Shown: piece by piece, positions 1-7,403 of the stretch
How the letters are laid out: the number at the start of each line of letters is the position of its first letter
Numbering within the stretch: the first letter of the stretch is position 1
DNA from: Moraxellaceae bacterium
Lineage (GTDB): Bacteria > Pseudomonadota > Gammaproteobacteria > Pseudomonadales > Moraxellaceae
Reading direction: 5' to 3'
Length of the DNA stretch: 15,233 bases
NCBI GenBank assembly: GCA_030684415.1
Contig: JAUXNL010000463.1
Location: 1-15,233, forward strand
Notes under the pieces: generated by a model
Seen by the model: the letters and a program-made list of their open reading frames with translations, nothing else
Told to the model about the DNA's origin: nothing
Database searches by the model: none
Made by a program: the position numbers and the translations under genes

Positions 1-4
1 CCGC

Positions 5-173
5 CTGTAGCCGCTTGCTGAAAAATGCTTTTCAGCAAGCTGTTTCCCGGCCAAGGATGGCCGGGTCGCGAATCAATCACTCTTGAGTGATTGATTAAGC
101 GTAGAGCGATTCCGGACCTGCGCCGGAGTCGCGGGCTGAAAAAGCCCGGGATGGGCGTTTTTTCAGCAAGCTG
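5..173. repeat. Cluster of consecutive stem-loops (MITE/REP-like)
   Basis: Five perfect or near-perfect hairpins follow one another. They are 13-24/29-40 (12 bp, 4-nt loop), 46-53/58-65 (8 bp), 71-82/85-96 (12 bp, 2-nt loop), 108-115/123-130 (8 bp, one G-U wobble) and 132-137/143-148 (6 bp). The 14-mer ttttcagcaagctg occurs at 29-42 and again at 160-173. The 5' arm at 13-24 can therefore pair either locally or with the distant copy at 160-171, which would enclose the whole block as one element of about 160 bp with inverted ends. No coding frame is supported here. It could be a MITE or REP cluster, or the structured 3' end of a gene lying before the window. The hairpins are read directly; the element identity is inference. 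Confidence 0.6.
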
Positions 174-231
174 GTAGGTACGGACTCATCCGCACGAACA
201 AGCACCAGTGTGCGGATGCGTCCACACCTAC
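174..231. repeat. Long imperfect stem-loop upstream of the SDR gene
   Basis: Arms 174-195 and 210-231 pair at 19 of 22 positions around a 14-nt loop (196-209). It follows directly on the hairpin block and lies about 120 nt before the SDR start. There is no T-tract after either arm, so it does not look like an intrinsic terminator. Bases 232-349 hold no gene apart from the SDR ribosome binding site. Confidence 0.5.
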
Positions 232-349
232 AGAGCAAACGCCGGCTATCGCATTACCGCACATCCGCCGCGCCCACCCGCGGCTTTTATTGAAGACACG
301 GTGACCGGACGGACATCCCCCGTCCCACCGAACACGAGGAGACCTGCCC

Positions 350-1180
350 ATGAGCACGCTGAAAGGCCGCACCCTTTTCATTACCGGCGGTAGCCGCGGC
401 ATCGGACGCGCGATTGCGCTGCGCGCCGCCCGCGACGGCGCCAATATCGTCATTGCTGCCAAATCGGCAGAGGCCCATCACAAGCTGCCGGGCACCATCC
501 ACTCGGTGGCAGCCGAAGTAGAAGCCGCCGGCGGCCGCGCACTCGCGCTGCAAGTCGATGTGCGTGAAGAAGATCAGGTTCGCAAGGCACTGGCCGAAGC
601 GGCCGAGCATTTCGGTGGCATCGACTGCCTCGTCAACAATGCCGGCGCCATCAACCTGATGGGGGTCGAGCACACGCCGCTGAAAAAATACGACCTGATC
701 CAGGGCGTCAATCACCGCGCGACCTTCCTCTGCTCGCAAGCTGCCCTGCCTTATCTGAAAAAATCGGATCAGGCGCACATCCTCAGCCTGTCGCCCCCCG
801 TGAACATGGCACCGCACTGGCTCAAGCCTTTTTCGCCCTACACCGTTTCCAAATACGGGATGACCATCCTGACCCTGGGCATGGCCGAGGAGTTTCGCGA
901 ATATGGCATCTCCTGCAACAGCCTCTGGCCGGCCACTTATATCGCCACAGCGGCGGTAGAAGTGAATCTGGGCGGTGACGGTGCCGTGCAGGTCAGCCGC
1001 AAACCCGAGATCATGGCCGACGCTGCCCACGCTATCCTCTCCACCGCGCGCGGCGAACTGACCGGCCAGGCGCTGCTGGACGAGCAGGCACTGGCGCGGA
1101 TCGGCATTACCGACCTGCGCGACTACAGTTGCGTGCCCGGCAATGACGCCAAGCTGCAGCGCGACTTTTTCCTCGACTGA
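350..1180 (+). CDS. SDR family oxidoreductase, HSDL2-like
   Basis: This is a 276-residue classical short-chain dehydrogenase/reductase, a cytosolic NAD(P)-dependent oxidoreductase. The dinucleotide-binding motif TGGSRGIG is at residues 12-19 and NNAG at 96-99. The catalytic set is Ser146 or Ser148, Tyr164 and Lys168 (YTVSK). The stretches AHILSLSPP, KYGM and the ending DFFLD follow the N-terminal domain of human HSDL2 closely. The C-terminal SCP2 sterol-carrier domain of HSDL2 is absent, so this is the stand-alone bacterial form. The start is supported by GAGGAG 8 nt before the ATG. The true substrate is unknown; a fatty-acyl or other lipid carbonyl/alcohol is suggested by HSDL2 and by the acyl-CoA synthetase downstream. 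The 392-nt gap to that gene argues against a simple operon. The family is certain and the HSDL2-like subfamily likely. Confidence 0.93.
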   Translation: MSTLKGRTLFITGGSRGIGRAIALRAARDGANIVIAAKSAEAHHKLPGTIHSVAAEVEAAGGRALALQVDVREEDQVRKALAEAAEHFGGIDCLVNNAGAINLMGVEHTPLKKYDLIQGVNHRATFLCSQAALPYLKKSDQAHILSLSPPVNMAPHWLKPFSPYTVSKYGMTILTLGMAEEFREYGISCNSLWPATYIATAAVEVNLGGDGAVQVSRKPEIMADAAHAILSTARGELTGQALLDEQALARIGITDLRDYSCVPGNDAKLQRDFFLD

Positions 1181-1439
1181 GCTCCTCGACTAAGCCACAG
1201 CCGTTGGCGGGGTGGGTTGTCCGGACACCTGCCCCTGCCAACCGTCCGGGCACAGCCCACAACTCTTCATTCCGGCGGTGGTGCATGCCGCTGCCCGACG
1301 AGCCGGTGACCGTGCAAGGCATCTCGACCGCGCCGTGGCAGTGCTGCCGCCGCGATCACAAGCGAAAACGCCTGCATTTTGCGGCCAAAACCCTACTGAC
1401 TGACCATCCGGACGACGTAAAGTCAAGCCTCGCCGCGGC

Positions 1440-1468
1440 TTGATGCAGGCCGGTTGGAACGGTAAGTT
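1440..1468 (+). promoter_or_regulatory. Candidate sigma70 promoter of the acyl-CoA synthetase gene
   Basis: TTGATG (1440-1445) and TAAGTT (1463-1468) are separated by exactly 17 nt, a good match to a -35/-10 pair. Transcription would start near 1475, giving a leader of about 98 nt. The -35 box overlaps the right arm of a 7-bp hairpin (1423-1429/1437-1443). Confidence 0.5.
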
Positions 1469-1483
1469 AGGCCTCCCGCGCGA

Positions 1484-1500
1484 GGACGGTACGACCGTCC
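1484..1500 (+). promoter_or_regulatory. 17-bp palindrome, candidate operator
   Basis: GGACGGT and ACCGTCC flank a 3-nt centre, a perfect dyad 15 nt downstream of the candidate -10 box and about 70 nt before the start codon. Its size and position fit a dimeric repressor site such as those of TetR-family regulators of fatty-acid genes. It does not match the FadR or PsrA consensus sequences as I know them. It could also simply be a 7-bp RNA hairpin in the leader. Confidence 0.4.
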
Positions 1501-1572
1501 CGCAATCTCCCTGAAAAACATGCCAGCGGAGCCCGAACCCCGCCGTACGGGCTACCGAGGACACCCATACAT

Positions 1573-3408
1573 ATGAGCCATCAAGACGTCATCACGCCTC
1601 TCGCTTTTGCCCGCAAGCTTGCCGCCATCACTCCCAAAGTGCCGCGCATGATCATGGGGCTGAAACTGGCCGCCAACACTGACCCGACGGTTCCTGTCGG
1701 CCTCGGCTGGTGCGTGGAAAAAGCCACCCGTGAAAACCCGCATGGCAGCGCGATTCTCTATAAGGATGTCCGCCTCACTTACACGCAGTTCAATCAGTGG
1801 GCCAACCGTATTGCCCACTACTTCCTGGCGCAGGGCCTGCAGAAGGGCGACGTGGTTGCCGTGTATGTGGAAAACCGTCCGGAGCTGCTGGCTATCGTCA
1901 CCGGCCTCGGCAAGATCGGCGTGATTTCCGCCATGGTGAACACCTCGCAGACCGGCAAGGTACTGACCCACAGCGTTAATCTCGTGAAGCCGAAGATGGC
2001 GATTGTCGGTGACGAGCTGGTGGGCAATTTCAACGACGTGTTGGCGGATCTTGATCTGCCCGCCGACAAGCTGTTCTGGTTTGCCGATGACGACACGCTG
2101 AAAAATCCAGGCGACGCGCCGTCGGGCTATCACAACCTCGCCACCGAAATCAGTGGCCAGCCGACCTACAACCCGGCCACCACGAATCAGGTCTACAACA
2201 ACGACGGGCTGTTCTATATCTACACTTCCGGCACCACCGGCATGCCCAAGGCGGCCATTTTTTCGCACGGCCGCTGGATGAAGGCGTATGGCGGCTTCGG
2301 CTTCACCATGCAGCTCGGCAAGACCGACGTGATTTATGTGACGCTGCCCTTCTATCACGCTACCGCGATGTGTGTGTGCTGGGGCTCGGCCCTCGCCGGC
2401 GGTGCGGGTCTGGCCATGCGCCGCAAATTTTCGGCGCGCGAGTTTTTCAATGACTGCCGCCGCTACCGCGCCACAGCCTTCGGCTATGTCGGCGAACTCT
2501 GCCGCTACCTGAACGAGCTGCCGGCCTCGCCGGACGACCGCGACCATCTGGTGCGCAAGATTGTCGGCAACGGCCTGCGCCCCGGTATCTGGGTGCCGTT
2601 CAAGCAACGCTTCGGCGTTGAAGAAGTGCTGGAGCTGTACGCCTCTTCCGAAGGCAATGTCGGCTTCACCAACCTGTTCAACTTCGACAACACCGTCGGC
2701 TTCTGCCCACTGCCCTACGCCATTGTCGAATACGACAAGGAAAACGAGCAGCCGGTGCGCGGTAAAGACGGCTTCCTGAAGAAAGTGAAGAAAGGCGAAG
2801 CCGGCCTCATGATTGCCGAAATCACCGACCGCACTCCTTTTGACGGCTACACCGACCCGGCCAAGAACGAAGCCTGCATCCTGCGCGATGTGTTCGTGAA
2901 GGGTGACCGCTACTTCAACACGGGCGATCTGCTGCGCGACATCGGCTTCCGCCACGCGCAGTTTGTCGACCGTACCGGTGACACCTTCCGCTGGAAGGGT
3001 GAAAACGTCTCGACCACTGAAGTCGAAAACATCATGAACGGGCACACGACGCTTCAGGATGCGGTGGTATACGGCGTGGAAATTCCCAACACCAACGGCC
3101 GTGCCGGCATGGCGTCGATCACGCCGCATGAAGGCCACTCCGACACCGAACTGGATCTGGCCGGCCTTTACGCGCTGCTCAAGCGCGAACTGCCACCCTA
3201 CGCGCTTCCCGTGTTCTTGCGTGTGCGCACGTCGGTGGAAACCACTGGCACCTTCAAGTACCAGAAGAACGCGCTGAAGAAGGAAGGCTTTGATCCGATG
3301 CAGGTCACGGGCGATCCACTCTTTGTGCTGCTGCCGGGTACTCATGAGTATGTGCCGCTGACGGGTGAGATTTTCGACAACATCCAGCAGAACAAATACC
3401 GCTTCTGA
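1573..3408 (+). CDS. Long-chain acyl-CoA synthetase, FATP/FadD6-type
   Basis: This 611-residue member of the ANL adenylating family activates long or very long fatty acids to acyl-CoA through an acyl-adenylate. It is usually cytosolic or membrane-associated. The AMP-binding signature YIYTSGTTGMPKA is at residues 215-227. The hinge and C-terminal motif GDTFRWKGENV begins near residue 468, the form typical of the FATP/SLC27 and bacterial FadD6 branch. The C-terminal TGTFKYQK carries the expected catalytic lysine region near residue 560. The length is that of the full family, with no truncation. It is preceded by its own candidate promoter and palindrome and followed by a strong hairpin, so it is probably a single-gene transcript. 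Together with the SDR upstream it suggests fatty-acid uptake and activation. The exact chain length cannot be read from the sequence. Confidence 0.95.
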   Translation: MSHQDVITPLAFARKLAAITPKVPRMIMGLKLAANTDPTVPVGLGWCVEKATRENPHGSAILYKDVRLTYTQFNQWANRIAHYFLAQGLQKGDVVAVYVENRPELLAIVTGLGKIGVISAMVNTSQTGKVLTHSVNLVKPKMAIVGDELVGNFNDVLADLDLPADKLFWFADDDTLKNPGDAPSGYHNLATEISGQPTYNPATTNQVYNNDGLFYIYTSGTTGMPKAAIFSHGRWMKAYGGFGFTMQLGKTDVIYVTLPFYHATAMCVCWGSALAGGAGLAMRRKFSAREFFNDCRRYRATAFGYVGELCRYLNELPASPDDRDHLVRKIVGNGLRPGIWVPFKQRFGVEEVLELYASSEGNVGFTNLFNFDNTVGFCPLPYAIVEYDKENEQPVRGKDGFLKKVKKGEAGLMIAEITDRTPFDGYTDPAKNEACILRDVFVKGDRYFNTGDLLRDIGFRHAQFVDRTGDTFRWKGENVSTTEVENIMNGHTTLQDAVVYGVEIPNTNGRAGMASITPHEGHSDTELDLAGLYALLKRELPPYALPVFLRVRTSVETTGTFKYQKNALKKEGFDPMQVTGDPLFVLLPGTHEYVPLTGEIFDNIQQNKYRF

Positions 3409-3417
3409 TTCACTGCT

Positions 3418-3461
3418 CCGAAAACGACAACGCCGGCAAATGCCGGCGTTGTCGTTTTCGG
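3418..3461 (+). terminator. 21-bp perfect hairpin after acyl-CoA synthetase
   Basis: Arms 3418-3438 and 3441-3461 are perfectly complementary with a 2-nt loop, 10 nt past the stop codon. The stem includes runs of four A and four T near its base, but no long T-tract follows. It is probably a terminator or 3' stability element for the + strand gene, and may also stop transcripts of the convergent ceramidase-like gene. Confidence 0.7.
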
Positions 3462-3485
3462 CTGACTGAAAAATGCCACTAGTAC

Positions 3486-3543
3486 GTCGACAAGACTCTC
3501 CTGAGCCTGTCGGCAGCGCTCAGCACGAACGGCTTTTTAGCCG
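3486..3543. repeat. Possible degenerate REP-like palindromic sequence
   Basis: The stretch contains gtcgacaag, ctgagcctgtcgg and gctcagcacgaacgg. These resemble the halves of a short palindromic intergenic repeat of the type gtcgacaggctcagcacgaacgg common in proteobacterial genomes. CTGAGC (3501-3506) pairs with GCTCAG (3518-3523), and CGGCT/AGCCG pair at 3530-3534/3539-3543. The arms look degenerate. Assignment is from memory of such repeats and is tentative. Confidence 0.3.
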
Positions 3544-3563
3544 CCCGTCATTGATCATCCGCT

Positions 3564-3603
3564 CCCCCCCCCTCCCCCTTTGACAAAAATTGTTGAAGGG
3601 GGA
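3564..3603. repeat. C-rich tract with hairpin
   Basis: A run of nine C (3564-3572) and a second of five C (3574-3578) lie in the intergenic space between convergent genes. The arms 3573-3580 and 3596-3603 (tccccctt/aaggggga) are perfectly complementary, with a further ACAA/TTGT pairing inside. There is no adjacent T-tract in either direction, so it is not a typical terminator. Confidence 0.4.
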
Positions 3604-3665
3604 CGAACAGCCCTGTTGAAAGACAGACACGTGCGTTTAAGCCGGTTACAACGCACGGCAAGCGA

Positions 3666-5381
3666 TCAGCGTGGCACCGGCAAGTTGCTGCGCAAGGCCA
3701 GCTCCGCTTCCGGGACCGCAGGAGGACGCGTCCGGCGGTCATGCCCACGCTCAGCCTCTGGCCGCCGCAACTCATCAGCGAGCGCCGCAAACCGCGTCTG
3801 GAAGGCCGCTAGCGTCCATTGCCCGAAAATCGTGTGTCCGCCCTCGTAGGCCTGCTCCTGATACTCCTCGAAGGTGGTCACATAGCCCATGTAGTCATTG
3901 CAGTAGGTGCATATCAGCACCTGCGTCACCCCACGCGCGGCCAACCTTTCTTGCACGGTTTGACGCAGACGCGCGCCAGCCGTAGTGGTGAACTCCCCAG
4001 GGCAGCAGACCAGCGCCACCTGGCCTATCACCACGATCTGCAGCGGCAATACGGTGGGCACCAGCGGGCTGTCGTGAAGCGCGCCGCTGCGCGCCTGACG
4101 CTTCATTTCCCCCAGCAAGGGATCCGCAAAACCGGGCAGCAGCGCACTGTCGAGCGGTCGCCCCAGCACTTGCTTGCGTCCGCTCTCCATCAGTACCGCT
4201 TTGGGGCCCTGCGAGGCATAGAGCTGGTGGTAATAGGCGCGCTCCTCGGCTGACCCGTGCACCAGCCGGCGCTGTTTCAATTGCGCGGCCAACACAGCGG
4301 TGACGCGCGCCAGTGGCGCCGGCATGCCCGGGCCATCGACACGGGTGCCGGCAAAAAACGCGACGCCATGGCATGGCTCGCTGGTTCGCGCATCGCGCTC
4401 GCCGTTGGCAAACGCGGGGTCAGCCTTGATGGCCGTGAAATCGGCATAACCGAAAATCACATCGATATCGCCAGTGACAGGCGTTTCCATCGCCGTCTCC
4501 AGCAAGGACAGTGCGAGCTCGCTCTGGTGGCGGCCATTCTGCTCGGCATAGGCGTATTCCGCCGCGCCTTGCAGACGCCGTCGGCGCGCCACGTCGCCGG
4601 GGCCGTGATAATGCGGCGACACATCTCCGGCCGTCGCTTGCGCAAAAATGGCAACCGCGCCGGCCACACCATCAAGTTGCAGCGCCTTTTCCGCCTGCAG
4701 AGCCGCATAACCCTTGTTGTCGCCATCAAACTGCTTTTGCCCGCTGCCGACACAGGTCGCATGCACGCCAAACAACGACAGCAGGCTATGCAAGCGGCCC
4801 TCGCGGCGGAAGCTGAGCAGCGACATGCCACGGTCCAGCGCCAGATGCGCGGCATCCGGCGCCAACGGTGTCACCTCGGGGTTACGGTTCCTGGCACGTA
4901 GCGAGCGGTTCCACGCCACCGGCGTGTGGTCGTCAAAGCGGCCGGCCACCAGCCCCAGCGCCGTCGGCGCGGCCGATTGCCAGGCCGTGGTGACCGCCGC
5001 CACGATGGCGTCGACAATGCGCTTCACATGCGCCGGCACAAAACCCGGCGTGACGATGTTGTACATCGCCTCATGCGCGCAGCCACCAGGGCCGGAGTGT
5101 GTATGCGTGCAGGTCAGCACCAGCGCGTCTTCGCGAAAGGCCTCGCCCATGCGTTCGCGCAACGCCACACAGGCACCCTCTCGCATCGCGTGGGTGACAT
5201 AGCCCAGATCGAGGCAACAGAAAACCAGAGCCGTTCCCTTGCTGTCTTCCAGATACAGCGCACGCGCATGCAGCGGCGACTGCTGGCCGCGGGCACGGTG
5301 ATGCCACATGCCATAGCCCTGCATGGCATGGCCCTGTGGCGGAATACGGATTTCCTCTCTGCCCCATCCGGCGCGATACAC
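3666..5381 (-). CDS. Neutral/alkaline ceramidase-like amidohydrolase, no signal peptide
   Basis: This 571-residue protein starts with GTG, supported by AAGGAG 5 nt upstream. Neutral ceramidases cleave the amide of ceramide to a sphingoid base and a fatty acid with one zinc. The family signatures are present in order: THTHSGPGG (92-100, His95 and neighbours), GVHATC (His207), GDVSPH (252-257), PGEF (Glu463) and NDYMGYVTT (Tyr497/Tyr500) followed by EEYQEQAYEGG. In Pseudomonas and mammalian enzymes the hexapeptide is GDVSPN, so the last residue differs here. The N-terminus has no secretion signal, unlike characterised ceramidases. The protein ends soon after the catalytic domain, without the usual C-terminal immunoglobulin-like domain. 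It may therefore be an intracellular amidohydrolase with another N-acyl substrate. It lies 201 nt downstream of the MNIO-partner gene on the same strand and may be cotranscribed. The superfamily is well supported; the substrate is unknown. Confidence 0.85.
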   Translation of the reverse strand: MYRAGWGREEIRIPPQGHAMQGYGMWHHRARGQQSPLHARALYLEDSKGTALVFCCLDLGYVTHAMREGACVALRERMGEAFREDALVLTCTHTHSGPGGCAHEAMYNIVTPGFVPAHVKRIVDAIVAAVTTAWQSAAPTALGLVAGRFDDHTPVAWNRSLRARNRNPEVTPLAPDAAHLALDRGMSLLSFRREGRLHSLLSLFGVHATCVGSGQKQFDGDNKGYAALQAEKALQLDGVAGAVAIFAQATAGDVSPHYHGPGDVARRRRLQGAAEYAYAEQNGRHQSELALSLLETAMETPVTGDIDVIFGYADFTAIKADPAFANGERDARTSEPCHGVAFFAGTRVDGPGMPAPLARVTAVLAAQLKQRRLVHGSAEERAYYHQLYASQGPKAVLMESGRKQVLGRPLDSALLPGFADPLLGEMKRQARSGALHDSPLVPTVLPLQIVVIGQVALVCCPGEFTTTAGARLRQTVQERLAARGVTQVLICTYCNDYMGYVTTFEEYQEQAYEGGHTIFGQWTLAAFQTRFAALADELRRPEAERGHDRRTRPPAVPEAELALRSNLPVPR

Positions 5382-5515
5382 GGCAGCTCCTTGTTCGATT
5401 GATGATGGCGGGTGATGACGCTAACCACCGGGCCGGCGACTGCCGAATCTTGGCTCGCTGGCCGGCTCTGGATACCGTCAGTGACTGATGCCGGTCGGAC
5501 AGACGCCAGCACGAG

Positions 5516-5539
5516 CGGCACAGACTAGCGCCTGTGCCG
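5516..5539. other. Hairpin between MNIO-partner and ceramidase-like genes
   Basis: CGGCACAG and CTGTGCCG (5516-5523/5532-5539) form a perfect 8-bp stem with an 8-nt loop in the 201-nt gap. No T-run follows on the minus strand, so full termination is not indicated. It could be an attenuating or processing structure between the two halves of the cluster. I found no convincing small gene in the gap. Confidence 0.35.
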
Positions 5540-5582
5540 AGCAGAAAAATTGGCCCGGGAGTCCAGAGAGGTAAGAAGCGGC

Positions 5583-6512
5583 TCAGGCGGAGGGAATCGT
5601 CGCCATCCCGTTTTGCAGCAGTTGCAAGAATCCTCCTTGCACGCCATCAAGCACGGACGCCTGCGCACCAGCAGCCTGCAACTGCGCCAGCACGGCACTG
5701 ACCGGCGTCGTGCCATCCAGATGCGGGAGTAGCCGGGCAAAGCCCTCTGGCAGCTCCACGGTCACATGCTCGGTCTGCGGCTCACAACGAGAGGGAGTCA
5801 CGAGTTCGGCGCGCGCCACCAGCAAGCGCAACGAAGGCTGGCGGAACAGCGCCAACCGCCGGGCTTCTGTAAACGGCTCTTTTCCCAGATGGCGCCAAAG
5901 CGCCGCGCCCGTACAGGGGCACAGCGCCTCTTTGAGTACGGCATAGGGCTGCGGCAACAAGGCGGCGCTCACAAAGTCCGCCATGACCAGCGGACGCTGC
6001 GGCCAGTCTGCCGGCACCGGAGCCACCAGTGCCGCCGCCCGCCCCGCCTCCAGCCACGCCTGCTTGCGCGCGCAGGCCGTCCAGACCATGCCCAGTTCTG
6101 CTTCCACCACACTCAGCACCAGCGCCTGATCACGCGCAGAGGCAAAGGCTGCCGTATCGGCGCGCAAACCGTCACGCAGACGCACACCAAACGCCGTCAA
6201 CCGTTCTAGCGGCGGCGTGCGCATGGTCTCGACATCAATCAGGGCGCGCAAACGCTGAAGCCCCTCGGGCAATGACGACACCAGACTGAACGACAACGGC
6301 AAGCCGCGACAAAACTGCGCCAGAATGAGCCCGGTCCGCATGCCGGCATCCAGCTCCAGCGCATCGGCTCGCAATACGGAAAAATCCGCGCGCTCCTCCG
6401 CTGTCAGGTCATAAGCCGACAATGCTGCCACGGGATCATCACGAAAGCGCGCACGCCGTGTCCGATCAAACAGCAAATCGAAGAGTGCGCGCTCCTGCGC
6501 GGCAAAACTCAT
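5583..6512 (-). CDS. Helical partner protein of the DUF692/MNIO enzyme (LigA-like N-terminus)
   Basis: This is a 309-residue protein without signal peptide or membrane segment. Its ATG overlaps the stop of the DUF692 gene (ATGA), with GGGAG 8 nt upstream, so translation is probably coupled. Residues 5-60 (ALFDLLFDR...FRDDPVAALSAYDLTAEERADF) have the pattern of the small helical LigA/Os-C-like domain found in substrate-recruiting proteins of MNIO clusters and in some RiPP leaders. The middle is helical. Around residues 198-200 there is CPC, and the C-terminal part (about 245-305) with HLDGTTPVSAVLAQL looks like a small winged-helix or PqqD-like fold. MNIO enzymes such as MbnB, TglH and ChrH act with a dedicated partner (MbnC, TglI, ChrI) encoded beside them. 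By position this is the equivalent, but I do not recognise a named family over its full length. The gene is certain; the role is inferred from context. Confidence 0.8.
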   Translation of the reverse strand: MSFAAQERALFDLLFDRTRRARFRDDPVAALSAYDLTAEERADFSVLRADALELDAGMRTGLILAQFCRGLPLSFSLVSSLPEGLQRLRALIDVETMRTPPLERLTAFGVRLRDGLRADTAAFASARDQALVLSVVEAELGMVWTACARKQAWLEAGRAAALVAPVPADWPQRPLVMADFVSAALLPQPYAVLKEALCPCTGAALWRHLGKEPFTEARRLALFRQPSLRLLVARAELVTPSRCEPQTEHVTVELPEGFARLLPHLDGTTPVSAVLAQLQAAGAQASVLDGVQGGFLQLLQNGMATIPSA

Positions 6513-7399
6513 GACGCTGCTCCCGCCATGACCCGCAAGGCCGCGCTGGCACTGAAGCGCCGCACCTGCTCACGCAGGCGCTCAAGATGGCTCATGACGG
6601 TTGCGGCAGGCATGCCTTCACACTCATAGCAAAGTGCCTTCACGTTCGGCAGCAAGGGCAGCATTTGCGTCAACATCTGCCAGACCTCGTCGAGCACCGG
6701 GCTTTCATGCATGTCGACATACACCGGGCCATGCTCACCTTTGCGCAGACGGCCGCCCGCCACATGCACTTCAATCACTCGCTCGCAAGGCAGATCGGCA
6801 ATGGCATCCAGCACGCGCTGGCCACTGGCCATTTCCCAGGACACCAGATGCCCCATGTCCAGCAGCAAGGCGCAGCCGGTTTCCTGCGCCAAGCGCCCGA
6901 AAAAGGTGAACAGCGGCATGGTGCCGATCACAAAGCTCATCGGCGCCGGCTCAATCGCCACCACGACAGGCACAGCAGTCTGCACTTCGCGCACGCGCTC
7001 AATCGCGAACGCCAGAGAGGCCTCGTTGAGGATGGGGGGAATGAAATAACCGAGTTGCGTCGAATAGCCCGCACCGCCTTCCCAAAAACAGTAAGCGCAA
7101 TCCTGCGCAAACCAGGGCGAGCCGACAGCGGCAACATGGTCGGCTGTCGCCGCCAACCAGTCGGGCGCATTCGGGAAGGAGCCGCAGAAATTCACATACG
7201 AGGGATGAAACAACACCGGCACGCCAGCGGCGCGCACACGTTCGATTTCAGGCAATACACTCATCGCCTCGGCAAGCCCGGCATACTCGACAAATTGTGG
7301 GCCGCCCTGCATTTTCACCAGCGCTACCGGATCAGGCTCTGATGCGAGACTGAGGCTGACGCCAATCCCAAGTAGCGGTAACGCTTCCAGCCGCTGCAC
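6509..7399 (-). CDS. DUF692/MNIO family multinuclear non-heme iron oxidase, divergent
   Basis: A 296-residue TIM-barrel protein. I take the GTG at 7399, five nt past the ADH stop and with GAGG 9 nt upstream. A TTG at 7441 would add 14 residues that overlap the ADH gene. Family landmarks are in order: GIGVSLSL near the N-terminus, LFHPSYVN (His65), a block with FAQDCAYCFWEGG (Asp100, Cys101, Cys104), AIEPAPMSF (Glu150), LLDMGH (Asp181, His184), IEVHVAGG (His212), VDMHESPVLDEVW (Asp229, His231) and CYECEG (Glu259, Glu261). Known members use two or three irons and oxygen to modify cysteines or other residues of ribosomal peptides. Here the usual S-E/D-H-L motif and the D-V-N-N motif are changed, so the metal site or chemistry may differ. 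The fold is confident; the substrate is unknown. Confidence 0.86.
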   Translation of the reverse strand: MQRLEALPLLGIGVSLSLASEPDPVALVKMQGGPQFVEYAGLAEAMSVLPEIERVRAAGVPVLFHPSYVNFCGSFPNAPDWLAATADHVAAVGSPWFAQDCAYCFWEGGAGYSTQLGYFIPPILNEASLAFAIERVREVQTAVPVVVAIEPAPMSFVIGTMPLFTFFGRLAQETGCALLLDMGHLVSWEMASGQRVLDAIADLPCERVIEVHVAGGRLRKGEHGPVYVDMHESPVLDEVWQMLTQMLPLLPNVKALCYECEGMPAATVMSHLERLREQVRRFSASAALRVMAGAAS

Positions 7400-7403
7400 T
7401 GGC

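Larger units (their letters stand above)
1181..1572 (+). other. Non-coding interval between SDR and acyl-CoA synthetase
   Basis: No credible gene is seen in these 392 nt. The open frames present are short, rich in Arg/Pro/Ala and lack ribosome binding sites. The second half contains a hairpin (1423-1429/1437-1443), a sigma70-like promoter and a 17-bp palindrome, described separately. GAGGA at 1557-1561, 11 nt before the ATG, is the likely ribosome binding site of the next gene. I see no clear intrinsic terminator for the SDR gene. Confidence 0.6.

Noticed and set aside
187..218. Integron attC-like site in the long stem-loop before the SDR gene.
   Set aside because: No GTTRRRY/RYYYAAC core boxes at the ends and no integrase or cassette organisation nearby.
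1..236. CRISPR array.
   Set aside because: The repeats are hairpins of different sequence and length, with only one 14-mer repeated and no regular spacers or cas genes.
1552..3345. A 597-codon antisense open frame opposite the acyl-CoA synthetase gene.
   Set aside because: It mirrors the codon pattern of the strongly conserved + strand gene and has no recognisable domain; a typical shadow frame in GC-rich DNA.
5382..5582. The 201-nt gap between MNIO-partner and ceramidase-like genes as a site for a hidden small gene.
   Set aside because: All three minus-strand frames were read; only a GTG-started frame without cysteines that runs on out of frame into the next gene is present.
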